Source: Deferribacteraceae bacterium
Lineage (GTDB): Bacteria > Chrysiogenota > Deferribacteres > Deferribacterales > Deferrivibrionaceae
Direction of reading: 5' to 3'
NCBI GenBank assembly: GCA_020054865.1
Contig: JAIHAR010000004.1
Span: forward strand, 1 to 64,000
Length of the DNA: 64,000 nt
Shown: one piece after another, positions 43,949 to 53,262 of the stretch
How positions within the stretch are numbered: the first letter of the stretch is position 1
Layout: the number at the start of each line of letters is the position of its first letter
Program-made: the position numbers and the translations under genes
Notes under the pieces: generated by a model
Seen by the model: only the letters and a program-made list of their open reading frames with translations
What the model was told of the DNA's origin: nothing
Database searches by the model: none

Positions 43949-44944
43949 TTACTTAACCAACTCAGGGTTGATATATTTAACAAGTCCTGCCTCTTTGTAG
44001 TATTTCAAAGCGCCAGGGTGAATAGGAGCTGAAAGACCTTGTAACATGTCTTCTTTTGTTAATACTGAATACGCTGGGTGAAGTTTCTTAAATTCGTCAA
44101 AATTTTCAAAAACTTCTTTTGTAAGCGCATATACAATATCATCAGATACATTAGCACTTGTCACAAGTGTTGCTTTAACGCCAATTGAGTTTACAGTGCC
44201 AGCGTCAGCATTTGCAGCGTTAGGATAGTTATTCATATCTATTTTACCAACAGCATAATATGGCTTTTCTTTTATAAGCTTTGCAATACCTTCACCTTCG
44301 ATAGGAACTATATTAACTTTGATTCTTCCTGATGTAGCTTCCTTAATGTTACCATTTGGGTGACCAACTGTATAAAAGAAGCCATCAAGTCTTCCGTCCT
44401 GGATAAGGCCTGGTGCTTCAACAGCTTTTACATAAAAAGCCTGTACATCGTTTTCTGTAAGACCAACAGCTTCAAGTACATCTTTGGAGTTTTGAAGCTG
44501 ACCTGAACCAGGGTTACCAAGGTTTATCTTTTTACCTTTGATATCTTTTATTGACTTAATACCTGCATCTGCAGAAGCTATAAGTGTGATAGCTTCCGGG
44601 TGGATAGAAAATACAGCTCTTAAATCTTTTTGTGGTTTGCCTTCCCACTCAGCTATACCGTGATATGCCTGGTATTGTCTGTCAGACTGGGCGATACCAA
44701 ATTCAAGGTCGCCACTCATAACAGCATTAATGTTGAATACTGAACCACCTGTTGATTCAACAGTAGCTTTGAGTCCGTATTCTTTGGATTTCTGGTTAAC
44801 CATCTTAGCAATGGCTCCACCGGTTGGGTAGTAAACACCGGTTACACCACCTGTCCCAATAGTTACAAATTTTTTAGCTTGAGCAGGTGCCACAACAAAA
44901 AGAAAAGCTGCAAACACTGCCATAAGAGTTAAAAACTTCTTCAT
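43949..44944 (-). CDS. TRAP transporter solute-binding protein, TAXI family
   Basis: 331 residues. Signal peptide MKKFLTLMAVFAAFLFVVAP with cleavage after AQA, then FVTIGTGGVTGVYYPTGGAI, the TAXI hallmark, and further family stretches GDLEFGIAQSDRQYQAYHG and KDIKGKKINLGNPGSGQ. It binds the solute in the periplasm and delivers it to the fused permease downstream. ATG is at the right edge behind AGGAGGAAA on the minus strand. Confidence 0.95.
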   Translation of the reverse strand: MKKFLTLMAVFAAFLFVVAPAQAKKFVTIGTGGVTGVYYPTGGAIAKMVNQKSKEYGLKATVESTGGSVFNINAVMSGDLEFGIAQSDRQYQAYHGIAEWEGKPQKDLRAVFSIHPEAITLIASADAGIKSIKDIKGKKINLGNPGSGQLQNSKDVLEAVGLTENDVQAFYVKAVEAPGLIQDGRLDGFFYTVGHPNGNIKEATSGRIKVNIVPIEGEGIAKLIKEKPYYAVGKIDMNNYPNAANADAGTVNSIGVKATLVTSANVSDDIVYALTKEVFENFDEFKKLHPAYSVLTKEDMLQGLSAPIHPGALKYYKEAGLVKYINPELVK

Positions 44945-44976
44945 ATATTTCCTCCTAAATTTTTTGATGCGTATAT

Positions 44977-45005
44977 ATAGTATATCAAAATAGATGATGT
45001 GTCAA
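44977..45005 (-). promoter_or_regulatory. Probable sigma-70 promoter of the TAXI-TRAP operon
   Basis: On the minus strand TTGACA (45005-45000) is followed 17 bases later by TACTAT or 15 bases later by TATACT (to 44979). It lies about 40 bases ahead of the binding-protein RBS. The rest of the 230-base gap to 45175 holds short dyads (TTAAG/CTTAA at 45071-45085, ACCTT/AAGGT close by) but no gene. Confidence 0.6.
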
Positions 45006-45175
45006 CGGTAAGTTAATTAAATTATAGTTAGACGTCTTTATATTTTATTAATAAATAAATGAAAATTGCATTAAGTAAAACTTAACACCTTTAAGGTTAA
45101 AAAATAGTTAAAGCCTGGCCAAACTTTTTTAAGCAAGATATGTGTTTTTCCTAACTAAATAAGGCGCGGATACCC

Positions 45176-45655
45176 TCAGTCCATAGGTACAAAAGCATAG
45201 CCTTGATTTTGATAACCAATTATGGAAATGTAGCCGTTTTCTATCACATTTATAATATCATACACTTCATCAGGCTCAATACCTGCAAATTTAAGGGCAA
45301 TAGTGCATTGCTCAAGTGTTGCATTGTAGTCATTTTTTAGAATATTAAGAATACTATAAATTTTTTCTTTGATACCGATATCATCCTTTTTTATATGCTC
45401 ATTGTTTTTTGTAACAAAGTTGGAAGCCTTTCCTCGAAATGCCACGACAGCTTTATAATCATTGTATTTTGAAAGACCATCAAGCGTTTCTTTTATAAGA
45501 GTGAGCCTTGTAAGAAGTAGTTTTGCATCACCTATGTTAACATCAAATATTACTCTGGACGTTTTTACGTCATTTAATGAAGAAGACCTGTTTTGGGCAA
45601 AAGCAGAAATACAGACAACAAGCAAGATGAGTGTAAATATAAAAATTTTTTTCAT
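45176..45655 (-). CDS. Secreted DsrE/DsrF-like family protein
   Basis: 159 residues. Signal peptide MKKIFIFTLILLVVCISAFA, then RVIFDVNIGDAKLLLTRLTL and YKAVVAFRGKASNFV, the pattern of the DsrE/DsrF/YchN-like fold, which is normally cytoplasmic in sulfur transfer. The catalytic cysteine of DsrE is not obvious; the one mature cysteine is at LEQCTIAL. A periplasmic sulfur or stress role is a guess. A clear promoter precedes it. Confidence 0.7.
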   Translation of the reverse strand: MKKIFIFTLILLVVCISAFAQNRSSSLNDVKTSRVIFDVNIGDAKLLLTRLTLIKETLDGLSKYNDYKAVVAFRGKASNFVTKNNEHIKKDDIGIKEKIYSILNILKNDYNATLEQCTIALKFAGIEPDEVYDIINVIENGYISIIGYQNQGYAFVPMD

Positions 45656-45681
45656 AAAAATCCCCCTTATGATTTCTTTAA

Positions 45682-45710
45682 ATTATAACTGCCGGGGGAA
45701 GAGATTGCAA
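45682..45710 (-). promoter_or_regulatory. Probable sigma-70 promoter of the DsrE-like gene
   Basis: On the minus strand TTGCAA (45710-45705) and TATAAT (45687-45682) with a 17-base spacer, followed by AAGGGGG and the ATG at 45655. The match is close to consensus, in the gap after the flavin reductase stop. Confidence 0.6.
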
Positions 45711-45714
45711 ATAA

Positions 45715-46215
45715 TTATTCAGACTTAACCCTTATTATTTCGCCGATATATAGTTTGTGATAATCTTTTTTAGGGTATAGCTTTTCAATTTCATTGTCTA
45801 AAAAATTGTCAGGATTGAAATCGGTAAAATATAGTTTTTTACAGAAAATAGAAAGACTGCACTCTTTATAATAAATAAACTCATCTTCAAAAATCGGTGT
45901 CAGTCCTGTTTCTTTTATTTTATTAATATCACGTCCGGATTTTGAGCCACATAAATTTAAAATTTTTCTATACTTGTCTTCGAAAAAAGTTAGCGTGTAT
46001 TTGTTTGTTTTTTCAATTAATTCGTATGTGTATCTTGTAGGTCTTATGACGATGTAAGTAACATTTTTATGCCACATTACTCCAAAACCGCCCCAACTGG
46101 CAGTCATGGGATTTACTATGCCATCCTTGTTTGACGGGGTAATTAGCATCCATTTTTTTCCAATTACTTCAAAGGCATTTTCAGTTATCTCTTCAGGTGT
46201 AATATTTTTAAACAT
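45715..46215 (-). CDS. Flavin reductase-like / FMN-binding split-barrel protein
   Basis: 166 residues from the ATG at 46215 behind GGAGGTC. The segments KKWMLITPSNKDGIVNPMTA and SWGGFGVMWHKNVTYIVIRP fit the flavin reductase domain family that binds FMN and often acts as a small oxidoreductase. It starts 18 bases after mazG on the minus strand, so the two may be cotranscribed. Physiological substrate unknown. Confidence 0.78.
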   Translation of the reverse strand: MFKNITPEEITENAFEVIGKKWMLITPSNKDGIVNPMTASWGGFGVMWHKNVTYIVIRPTRYTYELIEKTNKYTLTFFEDKYRKILNLCGSKSGRDINKIKETGLTPIFEDEFIYYKECSLSIFCKKLYFTDFNPDNFLDNEIEKLYPKKDYHKLYIGEIIRVKSE

Positions 46216-46233
46216 TTTGACCTCCAATAAAAT

Positions 46234-47007
46234 TTATTTGAATGTATTTTTTGCTTTTTGCCAGTATCTTTCCAATAATTCAATGGATGCTTCCTCAAAT
46301 GAGATACCGTTTTTTGCAAGTTCATCTTCGATAAACCGAAATCGGCTTTTGAATTTTTCGTTGGTTTTTTGCAAGGCACTGTCAGCATTGATATTTAGAA
46401 ACCTTGAAAGGTTTAAGATAGAAAATAGTAAGTCACCCATCTCTTCTTCAATTTCATCAGGACTTTTGTGTTTTATTGCATCTTTAAACTCTTCAAACTC
46501 TTCCTCTACCTTTTTAAGACAATCCTCACTGTTTTCCCAATCAAAGCCAACTTTTTTGGCCTTTTCTTGAAGCTTGTAGGCCTTTTGTATAGAAGGCAAG
46601 CCTTTGGGGATTCCGTCCAGTATGTATTTTCTGTCCTTTTTTTCCTTACTTTTAATCTTTTCCCAATTAACAAGGACGTCATCTACCGAATCTGTTTTTT
46701 CACCTCCAAAAACGTGCGGGTGCCTTCTTATGAGTTTTTCAAAAATTGTTTTCATTACGTCTGTTAGTGTAAAAAGATTATCTTCTGCCGCAATAACCGA
46801 ATGCATAATTACATGAAGCAGTAAATCTCCAAGCTCTTCCTTGATGTTTTCAATATCTTTATTATCTATTGCTTCCACAAGCTCAAAGGTTTCCTCAATA
46901 AGCTGGTCACGTAAGGAATATAGAGTCTGCTCCCTGTCCCAGGGGCAGCCGTCAGGAGCTCTTAATTTTTCAATAATTTTTACAAGCTTGTTAAACTCTT
47001 TTTCCAT
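46234..47007 (-). CDS. mazG: Nucleoside triphosphate pyrophosphohydrolase MazG
   Basis: 257 residues, the full two-domain length. Metal-binding EExxE and D motifs appear twice (LIEETFELVEAIDNKDIENI with EELGDLLLHV; and KVEEEFEEFKDAI with EEEMGDLLFSILNLSRF). CPWDREQTLYSLRDQL starts the domain. It hydrolyses NTPs to NMP and pyrophosphate and can lower ppGpp or damaged-nucleotide levels. It diverges from the chemoreceptor gene. Confidence 0.95.
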   Translation of the reverse strand: MEKEFNKLVKIIEKLRAPDGCPWDREQTLYSLRDQLIEETFELVEAIDNKDIENIKEELGDLLLHVIMHSVIAAEDNLFTLTDVMKTIFEKLIRRHPHVFGGEKTDSVDDVLVNWEKIKSKEKKDRKYILDGIPKGLPSIQKAYKLQEKAKKVGFDWENSEDCLKKVEEEFEEFKDAIKHKSPDEIEEEMGDLLFSILNLSRFLNINADSALQKTNEKFKSRFRFIEDELAKNGISFEEASIELLERYWQKAKNTFK

Positions 47008-47035
47008 GAGGTCGATTATAGTTTATATTTTAGTT

Positions 47036-47063
47036 TTGAAAAGAATTTTTTTTATGCTAAGAT
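47036..47063 (+). promoter_or_regulatory. Possible sigma-70 promoter of the chemoreceptor gene
   Basis: TTGAAA (47036-47041), 16 bases, TAAGAT (47058-47063), about 30 bases before the ATG at 47095 in the 87-base gap between divergent genes. AT-rich surroundings limit confidence. Confidence 0.4.
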
Positions 47064-47094
47064 TTAAAATAAGAAGTTTATTATGAGGTGAATT

Positions 47095-49350
47095 ATGTCG
47101 ATTAAATTAAAGGTTATTATTGGTGCCATACTTGGAATTATTTTAATAGTCCTTGCTTCGGCTTACTTTGATTATCTCAACCTTGTATCTTCTATTGAGT
47201 CGATTCACAAGGAGAAGTATCAGAATATAAAATCTGCAATTGAAAAAACACTGGAAGATGAGTTTCATACACTTGAAATCACTACAAAAATTATTTCGGA
47301 GGACTCCCTTGCCAATACACTTTTTAAGACTAGGGACAGGATAGGACTTTATGAGGTAAAAAAAGGTTTATTTAAAGATTTAAAGGAAAATTATGGTGTA
47401 AAACAGTTTCAATATCATCTGCCACCGGCACAAACTTTTTTGCGTTTGCACAACCCGGAAAAATTTGGCGACGATTTAAGTGGCTTCAGAAAGACAGTTG
47501 TGGAATGTAACAAAACAAAGAAAAAGGTTGTAGGGGTGGAAGTTGGAGTAGCAGGGCTTGGCCTAAGAGTTGTTTACCCTGTATTTTTAAATGGGGAGCA
47601 TATAGGAAGCGTTGAGCTTGGAGGCTCTTATCTTTATATAATGAATGGTATAAAAGAGATGTATGATGTTAATTTTGCTGTAGGGATAAAAGAGTCTGTT
47701 TTTGCAAGAGCAGGGAAAACCTCTCTAAAAGAGGGAGAGGTCAAAAGAGGTGAGTTTGTTTATTATGAAATGTCTGAAGGGATGAAAAATTTGATTTCAA
47801 AAGTGGATAGCAGCACCAAAAAAATAGGGAACATTCACTTTTTCAGATTTCCTATCAAAGATTATTCCGGGGAAGAAATTGGTCAGATATTACTTTCCCA
47901 TGACTTTAGTAAAGAAATAGATATGCATAAGTCGGCACTTTATAAGAAGATGATGGTTATAGTAATCATAGGTATATTAATTGTGGCAGGGCTTGTTTTT
48001 CTTTTAACATTTGCCTTGAAACCGCTAAGTAAAATTACAAATATGTTGAAAAATATTTCAGAAGGTGAAGGGGATTTATCTCAAAGAATAGAGGTTAAAT
48101 CCAAAGATGAAATAGCAGATCTGTCAAATTATTTTAATAAATTTATAGAAAATCTTGAAAATGACTTTTTGGATACAATGTATAAAATTTCAAACTCAAT
48201 TGAAAAGAGTAACAGTCTGTATCACTCTCTTGTAAAAGTAAGTGATGTGGCTGAAAAAACGGGGGATATGGCAAACCAGGTAGCTACAGCCAGTGAAGAG
48301 ATGAGCTCTACAATTATGGAGATTGCAAGAAGCGCTCAGGATTCGGCTAGCAAGGCACAGCAAACTGTTGAAGTGGCACAAAAAGGTGGAGAAATTATTG
48401 ATCAGGTTGCAAGTTACGCCGAATCCACAAAAGTCACTATTACAAATCTTAAAAATTCCATTGCTCAGTTAACGGACGATGCTAAGAAGATTGGCAATAT
48501 TATTAACGTAATCAATGATATAGCAGACCAGACAAATCTTTTGGCTCTTAATGCTGCAATAGAAGCGGCACGTGCAGGTGAGCACGGCAGAGGGTTTGCC
48601 GTGGTGGCTGATGAGGTGAGAAAATTAGCCGAAAAAACTCAACAGTCTACCAAAGAGATTGAAACAATGATTAAGCAGATTCAGGTTAATGTAAAAGAGT
48701 CTTACAATAATGCGGAAAATGTAGTTGAAGCGGTGGATAAGCAGACTTTACTTTCCCAAAATACGAAGGACAATTTTGGCGAGATTTTGGATGCTATTGA
48801 CGAGCTAAATTCTTTGATATTAGGTATTTCTTCAGCTGTAGAGGAGCAGTCTTCAGCTACTGAAGAGATTGCTCAAAGTGTAGTAAGTGTATCTGAAATG
48901 GGTGAGATATCTAAATCCGAAGTGGCAGTGCTTCAGAAGGATATAGATACTTTTATTAATGAATTGTCTGTAGCAATTGAAAACTTTTACAAATTTAAAT
49001 TTTCTAAAAAAGGGAGCATCTTTGTTAAAGCAAAATTTGATCATATTAAATTTATGAACAGAATATTTGACTGTCTGATTAACGGTAGATGCAATTTTAA
49101 TGTAGTAGACCATAAAAACTGTAACTTTGGTAAGTTTTATTACTCCCCTGACGGTCAATATTTTAAAGTCGATTCAGAGTTTAATGCCATAGAGCATCCA
49201 CATGTTGATGTGCATAAGATTGGAATGGAGATTACAAATTTGATTAAGCAGGGTAGAGTAGATGATGCAAGAAAAATGATTGAGGATATGCTTTCTGATA
49301 CTGAAAAGGTTGTGACTTATTTAGACCAATTAATGGAGAAGTATAAATAA
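47095..49350 (+). CDS. Methyl-accepting chemotaxis protein with double Cache and CZB domains
   Basis: 751 residues. Helix 1 (about 5-28), periplasmic Cache-like domain (about 40-280, with [20 protein letters not shown]), helix 2 (about 283-306), HAMP, then the signalling domain whose hairpin tip is near residues 475-505 ([40 protein letters not shown]). After about residue 640 a CZB zinc domain follows: [15 protein letters not shown] and HPHVDVH supply His/Cys ligands. It likely senses a small molecule outside and zinc or oxidant state inside. Confidence 0.9.
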   Translation: MSIKLKVIIGAILGIILIVLASAYFDYLNLVSSIESIHKEKYQNIKSAIEKTLEDEFHTLEITTKIISEDSLANTLFKTRDRIGLYEVKKGLFKDLKENYGVKQFQYHLPPAQTFLRLHNPEKFGDDLSGFRKTVVECNKTKKKVVGVEVGVAGLGLRVVYPVFLNGEHIGSVELGGSYLYIMNGIKEMYDVNFAVGIKESVFARAGKTSLKEGEVKRGEFVYYEMSEGMKNLISKVDSSTKKIGNIHFFRFPIKDYSGEEIGQILLSHDFSKEIDMHKSALYKKMMVIVIIGILIVAGLVFLLTFALKPLSKITNMLKNISEGEGDLSQRIEVKSKDEIADLSNYFNKFIENLENDFLDTMYKISNSIEKSNSLYHSLVKVSDVAEKTGDMANQVATASEEMSSTIMEIARSAQDSASKAQQTVEVAQKGGEIIDQVASYAESTKVTITNLKNSIAQLTDDAKKIGNIINVINDIADQTNLLALNAAIEAARAGEHGRGFAVVADEVRKLAEKTQQSTKEIETMIKQIQVNVKESYNNAENVVEAVDKQTLLSQNTKDNFGEILDAIDELNSLILGISSAVEEQSSATEEIAQSVVSVSEMGEISKSEVAVLQKDIDTFINELSVAIENFYKFKFSKKGSIFVKAKFDHIKFMNRIFDCLINGRCNFNVVDHKNCNFGKFYYSPDGQYFKVDSEFNAIEHPHVDVHKIGMEITNLIKQGRVDDARKMIEDMLSDTEKVVTYLDQLMEKYK

Positions 49351-49448
49351 CTGTAATTTTGAAATCTTTTGAAGTATTGGTGTTTTGATTCCTATTGCTT
49401 CAGTTGGAGTCAGGTGATGTTAAAAATATTGAGACAAAGTAGTTTTTT

Positions 49449-49472
49449 TAAAGGCTGCTTTGCCTTTTTTAT
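49449..49472 (+). terminator. Probable terminator after the chemoreceptor gene
   Basis: AAAGGC-TGCTTT-GCCTTTTTT hairpin with a T run, about 100 bases after the MCP stop. Moderate stem of six pairs. The rest of the 194-base gap (49351-49544) shows no gene and only weak promoter-like TTGAAT/TAATAT before 49545. Confidence 0.55.
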
Positions 49473-49544
49473 TATGTTATTTAAGTTGAATAGTTTTAAA
49501 AAAGCTGTAATAATATTGTAAAATATGCATATATAAAGGGACGT

Positions 49545-50621
49545 ATGGAAAATTCGTTGTACTGTATTTTTTATAAGACTATTGATTTTTCAGGTGGCAA
49601 TTTTTCTATTGTTACCACAAAAGAGATTAGCAACACAGAAGGTGCATTATTTCAAAAATTAAAATCCGAATCTGAAAAACTTATCATTTTAAATTTTAAA
49701 GCATTAGTTGACAAAGATACGGATTCTATAACAAGGCAGGTGTGTGTTTTTGAAAAAGATTTTTCCGGTATTGAGTTTCTGGTAAATATACATGTTATAA
49801 ACAGGACACCTGAAAAACTCTATCTTTGCGAAGTATATATTGAAAATACTATTTATTTGAAAGAGGTTTTTGAGCATTTGATTCATAGCCGGATAATCAG
49901 TTTTGTAATCTATAACTTTGATAATATTCTGTTTGCTGATAAAGGTTTTACCTGTTTAACGGAATACAGTGAAGATGAACTCAAAAATATGGATTTTTCA
50001 TCTTTTTTTAATGAGTCTTTTAAAGAGGTTATAAAGAATATTTCAGACAAACGAAGCAAAGGCTTTAACATAAATCAGGAGTTTCACCATTTGCCGATTT
50101 ATACAAAGAGCGGCTATTTTAAGTATGTAAATGCCTATGATACCACAATTTCATATTTAGGTCAAAATGTCGGCTGTATGTTTATTGTGGATGTTTCCGA
50201 AGAGGTTTCAAGTAAAGACTTATACAGTATTTTGTATAATTTAAACTCGCTAATAAGAAAACGAATTGTTAGTCTTGAAGAATTTTTTAATTTTTTGTGC
50301 AGTGAGATTGTAAAGGATAAAAATATCAGTTTTGCATGGGTTGGGAAAATTTATAAGAGAAAAAGGCCTAAAATAATTGCAAAGGCAGGCTATGAGGAAG
50401 GTTATCTGGACTATTTTATGTCAGTTTTAAGCTCTGATAAATATGATATTGGACCCACATTTTCATCGGTGAAAGAGAATAAAATAGTGATAAATCAAGA
50501 CACAAAAAGCAATCCGAATATTTTGCCGTGGCAAGAGGAGATGCTGAAAAGAAACTACCATTCTTCATGTGCAATCCCCATAAAATATAAAAATGAATAT
50601 TTTGTTTTAAATCTTTATTAA
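49545..50621 (+). CDS. PAS-GAF sensor fragment, N-terminal part of a split c-di-GMP protein
   Basis: 358 residues. A poorly recognised N-terminal region (1-115), a PAS domain (about 118-230, VIYNFDNILFADKGFTCLTE) and the first part of a GAF domain (about 245-358, FAWVGKIYKRKRPKIIAKAG; SSCAIPIKYKNEYFVLNLY). The frame ends in TAA at 50619, exactly where a GAF domain should continue. The downstream bases in the same frame read NKQYFFNETL and run straight into the next ORF. So this is the front of one interrupted gene, not a complete protein. Confidence 0.8.
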   Translation: MENSLYCIFYKTIDFSGGNFSIVTTKEISNTEGALFQKLKSESEKLIILNFKALVDKDTDSITRQVCVFEKDFSGIEFLVNIHVINRTPEKLYLCEVYIENTIYLKEVFEHLIHSRIISFVIYNFDNILFADKGFTCLTEYSEDELKNMDFSSFFNESFKEVIKNISDKRSKGFNINQEFHHLPIYTKSGYFKYVNAYDTTISYLGQNVGCMFIVDVSEEVSSKDLYSILYNLNSLIRKRIVSLEEFFNFLCSEIVKDKNISFAWVGKIYKRKRPKIIAKAGYEEGYLDYFMSVLSSDKYDIGPTFSSVKENKIVINQDTKSNPNILPWQEEMLKRNYHSSCAIPIKYKNEYFVLNLY

Positions 50622-50651
50622 AATAAACAGTATTTCTTTAATGAAACACTT

Positions 50652-52379
50652 ATGGACACATTAATTGCACTGCAAGAATCAATTGCCGGTCAGGTAAACA
50701 ATCTAAATGAGATCGGTTTTAAGAATATTTTGTTGAGTACTGTTGAAAATACGTATGATTGGGTAATGATTACGGATAAAAACGGTATAATCGAATATGT
50801 CAACGATGCAGTGGTAACAATTAGCGGATTTTCCAGAAAGGAGATAATAGGGAAAACTCCGAGGATATTCAAATCAGGGCTTTATGATAAAAGCTTTTAT
50901 GAAAATTTATGGAAAAAGATTACCAACGGAGAGATTTATAAAGGGGCTGTAACCAATAAAAGAAAAGATGGCAGTTATTTTCAGGTGGATAATACAATTG
51001 TTCCTGTTGCTCAAAATGGGAAAATAATAAAATTTGTATCCATTGCCAAAGATATTACAAAAGAAGCTTATCTTGAAGAGGAGGTATTCAAATTTAAATA
51101 TACCGATTTGCTAACTGGAGTTTTAAACAGGGAAGGATTTATTGAAAATGTCAACAAACAGCTTGAGGATTTTTACAAGTCAAAAGAAACAGCAATTGTA
51201 GTTGTTTTTGATATATATGGATTTGCGATGCTAAATGAACGATACGGCTTTGAAAAGTGCAATGAAATTTTGAAAAAGGTATCTAAGGAGCTTGTAGGTA
51301 ACTTTTATAGAAAAGATTTGGTGGCAAGGGTCGGAAGTGATAGTTTTGGAATATTCTTGCGACTTGATAGTGATGAAAATTTGCTCAAAGTTATCGATAA
51401 ATTTTTAAATTTTTTTAAAAGGCCGGTTTTTGTGGATAAAGATAAGCTTTTGATTGATATAAATATTGGGGTTTCAGTATGGGATGGTGGAATAGGCGCT
51501 ACCGATTTGCTTGCAAGGGCAGAGGCAGCCTTAAATCTCTCAAAAACGGAAGGGGCAAACTGTGTTAGAGTATATAATGAAAAAATAAACAAAAATGTTA
51601 TGGAATATTTTGATAAAGTGGGGTTAATCGAAGAAAGTCTTGAAAAAGAGTTTTTTGTATTTCACCTTCAGCCTATTGTTTCTTCAGCTACCCTAAAAAT
51701 TGAATCTTTTGAAGCTCTTGTGAGAATCAATCACCCTGAAAGGGGACTGATATATCCTGATTTTTTTATAAATATAATAGAGAAAACTAAGCTTTTGGAA
51801 AAATTTGAATTGTTGCTTTTTAAAAAAATTGTGGAATATTTGCAAACAGTCCACTTACATTTAAATAAATACCTGAAAATATCTGTAAATATTAGCGCCA
51901 ATTCGGTATCTTCAGGAAAAATACTCGAATGTGCAGATATAGTCCCTCTTAATCTCAGACAGTTTATAAATCTTGAAATTACTGAAAGGGTATTTTTAAA
52001 GGATAGTGGAAAAGTAATAGATATCATCGATAGGCTAAAGAAACTTAATTTTATGGTGGAGATAGATGACTTTGGTACAGGATATTCAAGCCTTGGAATG
52101 ATTGAGCAGGTATCTTTTGACATACTCAAGATAGATATATCGTTTGTGAGAAAAATGCTTGAGGATGAAAAAGTAATGGGTATTGTAAAAACTATCGTAT
52201 CTCTCGGTAAAAATCTCGGCCTTCAAACTATAGCAGAGGGTGTTGAGACTAAAGAGCAGGCTGAAATATTAAAATCAATAGGCTGTGACTTTCTGCAGGG
52301 TTATTTCTTTTCAAAACCTATCCCCCTTGAAAATGCAATAGATATCTTCAAAAATCAGCCGCATTTTCATTTGAGTTGA
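50652..52379 (+). CDS. PAS-GGDEF-EAL protein, C-terminal part of a split c-di-GMP phosphodiesterase
   Basis: 575 residues in the same frame as the preceding fragment, with no ribosome-binding site before its first ATG. GAF tail helix, PAS (about 25-140, VMITDKNGIIEYVNDAVV), a degenerate GGDEF domain (RVGSDSFGIFL in place of GG[DE]EF) and an EAL domain with FEALVRI, NLEITER, IDDFGTGYSSLG, LKIDISFV and AEGVETKEQA, all catalytic residues present. The likely activity is c-di-GMP hydrolysis. Joined with the front part it would be about 944 residues. Confidence 0.85.
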   Translation: MDTLIALQESIAGQVNNLNEIGFKNILLSTVENTYDWVMITDKNGIIEYVNDAVVTISGFSRKEIIGKTPRIFKSGLYDKSFYENLWKKITNGEIYKGAVTNKRKDGSYFQVDNTIVPVAQNGKIIKFVSIAKDITKEAYLEEEVFKFKYTDLLTGVLNREGFIENVNKQLEDFYKSKETAIVVVFDIYGFAMLNERYGFEKCNEILKKVSKELVGNFYRKDLVARVGSDSFGIFLRLDSDENLLKVIDKFLNFFKRPVFVDKDKLLIDINIGVSVWDGGIGATDLLARAEAALNLSKTEGANCVRVYNEKINKNVMEYFDKVGLIEESLEKEFFVFHLQPIVSSATLKIESFEALVRINHPERGLIYPDFFINIIEKTKLLEKFELLLFKKIVEYLQTVHLHLNKYLKISVNISANSVSSGKILECADIVPLNLRQFINLEITERVFLKDSGKVIDIIDRLKKLNFMVEIDDFGTGYSSLGMIEQVSFDILKIDISFVRKMLEDEKVMGIVKTIVSLGKNLGLQTIAEGVETKEQAEILKSIGCDFLQGYFFSKPIPLENAIDIFKNQPHFHLS

Positions 52380-52455
52380 TAAATAGCCTTCTTTTAAATT
52401 TGTCAGAGAATAGACAACGGCTAATTTGTGCGGAATATTTAGAGGGCAGAATCTC

Positions 52456-52483
52456 TGGACATTTTATGTAAGTGTGTTATCAT
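52456..52483 (+). promoter_or_regulatory. Possible sigma-70 promoter of the SDR gene
   Basis: TGGACA (52456-52461), 16 bases, TATCAT (52478-52483), in the 167-base gap before the SDR gene. The rest of this gap shows no gene or strong hairpin. Two mismatches in total, so tentative. Confidence 0.35.
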
Positions 52484-52546
52484 ATTGTTATAGCAAGTTA
52501 AATTTTATGTGCAGGGGTTGTTCTGTTTAAAATTAAGGGGGTAGAT

Positions 52547-53260
52547 ATGAATAGAAAAATCTTGATCACCGGGGCAAGCAGGGGGATAGGATTTGAGCTT
52601 GCCAAAATTTTACTAAAAAAAGGGGATACTGTTATCCTTGCGTCAAGAAGTATCGAAAACAGTAAAAATCTTGATGAATTGAAAAAAATATCTGACAGTT
52701 TTTTTGCAATTAACTGCGATGTATCAAAATCTGATGAAATAGACAGACTTTACAATTTTACAAAGGAAAATGTTGGCAGTATTGATATCCTGGTGAATAA
52801 TGCAGGGCGAGGAATCTATGCGCCGGTTGGTACTGAGACTGCGCAGTCGATAAAAGAGATTATTGACCTGAATGTGTTTGGACTGATTTATCTTACAAAT
52901 AAATTTGCAAAAGATATGGTGGAAAACAAGGGAACTATTGTCAATATTGCCTCCGTTGCCGGTAGAAAGGGGTTTGCAGGGCTTTCCACGTATTGCGCCA
53001 CAAAATGGGCTGTGGTGGGATTTTCTGAAAGTATCAGGGATGAGCTTTGTTCAAAAGGGGTAAGGGTCATTACAATTGAACCTGGTCTTGTGGATACTGA
53101 ATGGGGTGAAAATCTGCCTGAAGCATTTATAAAATATAAAGAGTCGGTAGATATGTTAAAACCTGAAGACATCGCAAATCTGATAGATTATGCCCTTGAT
53201 GCACCAAAGAATGTTTCGTTGAATGAAGTGCTTGTAAGGCCTACAAATCAGCCAAGATAA
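52547..53260 (+). CDS. Short-chain dehydrogenase/reductase
   Basis: 237 residues. The Rossmann motif TGASRGIG (7-14), NNAG, catalytic Ser in NIASVAG and YxxxK (YCATK) are all present: an active classical SDR using NAD(P)H. The substrate is not clear from sequence. ATG 52547 follows AAGGGGGTAG. It is followed after two bases by the glycerate kinase gene, so the two may share a pathway for hydroxy-acid or aldehyde reduction. Confidence 0.92.
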   Translation: MNRKILITGASRGIGFELAKILLKKGDTVILASRSIENSKNLDELKKISDSFFAINCDVSKSDEIDRLYNFTKENVGSIDILVNNAGRGIYAPVGTETAQSIKEIIDLNVFGLIYLTNKFAKDMVENKGTIVNIASVAGRKGFAGLSTYCATKWAVVGFSESIRDELCSKGVRVITIEPGLVDTEWGENLPEAFIKYKESVDMLKPEDIANLIDYALDAPKNVSLNEVLVRPTNQPR

Positions 53261-53262
53261 AA

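Noticed and set aside
45107-45135. AAAGCCTGGCCA followed by a T run, resembling the first half of the terminator at 23391
   Set aside because: The matching second arm is absent, so no stable hairpin can form; probably chance.
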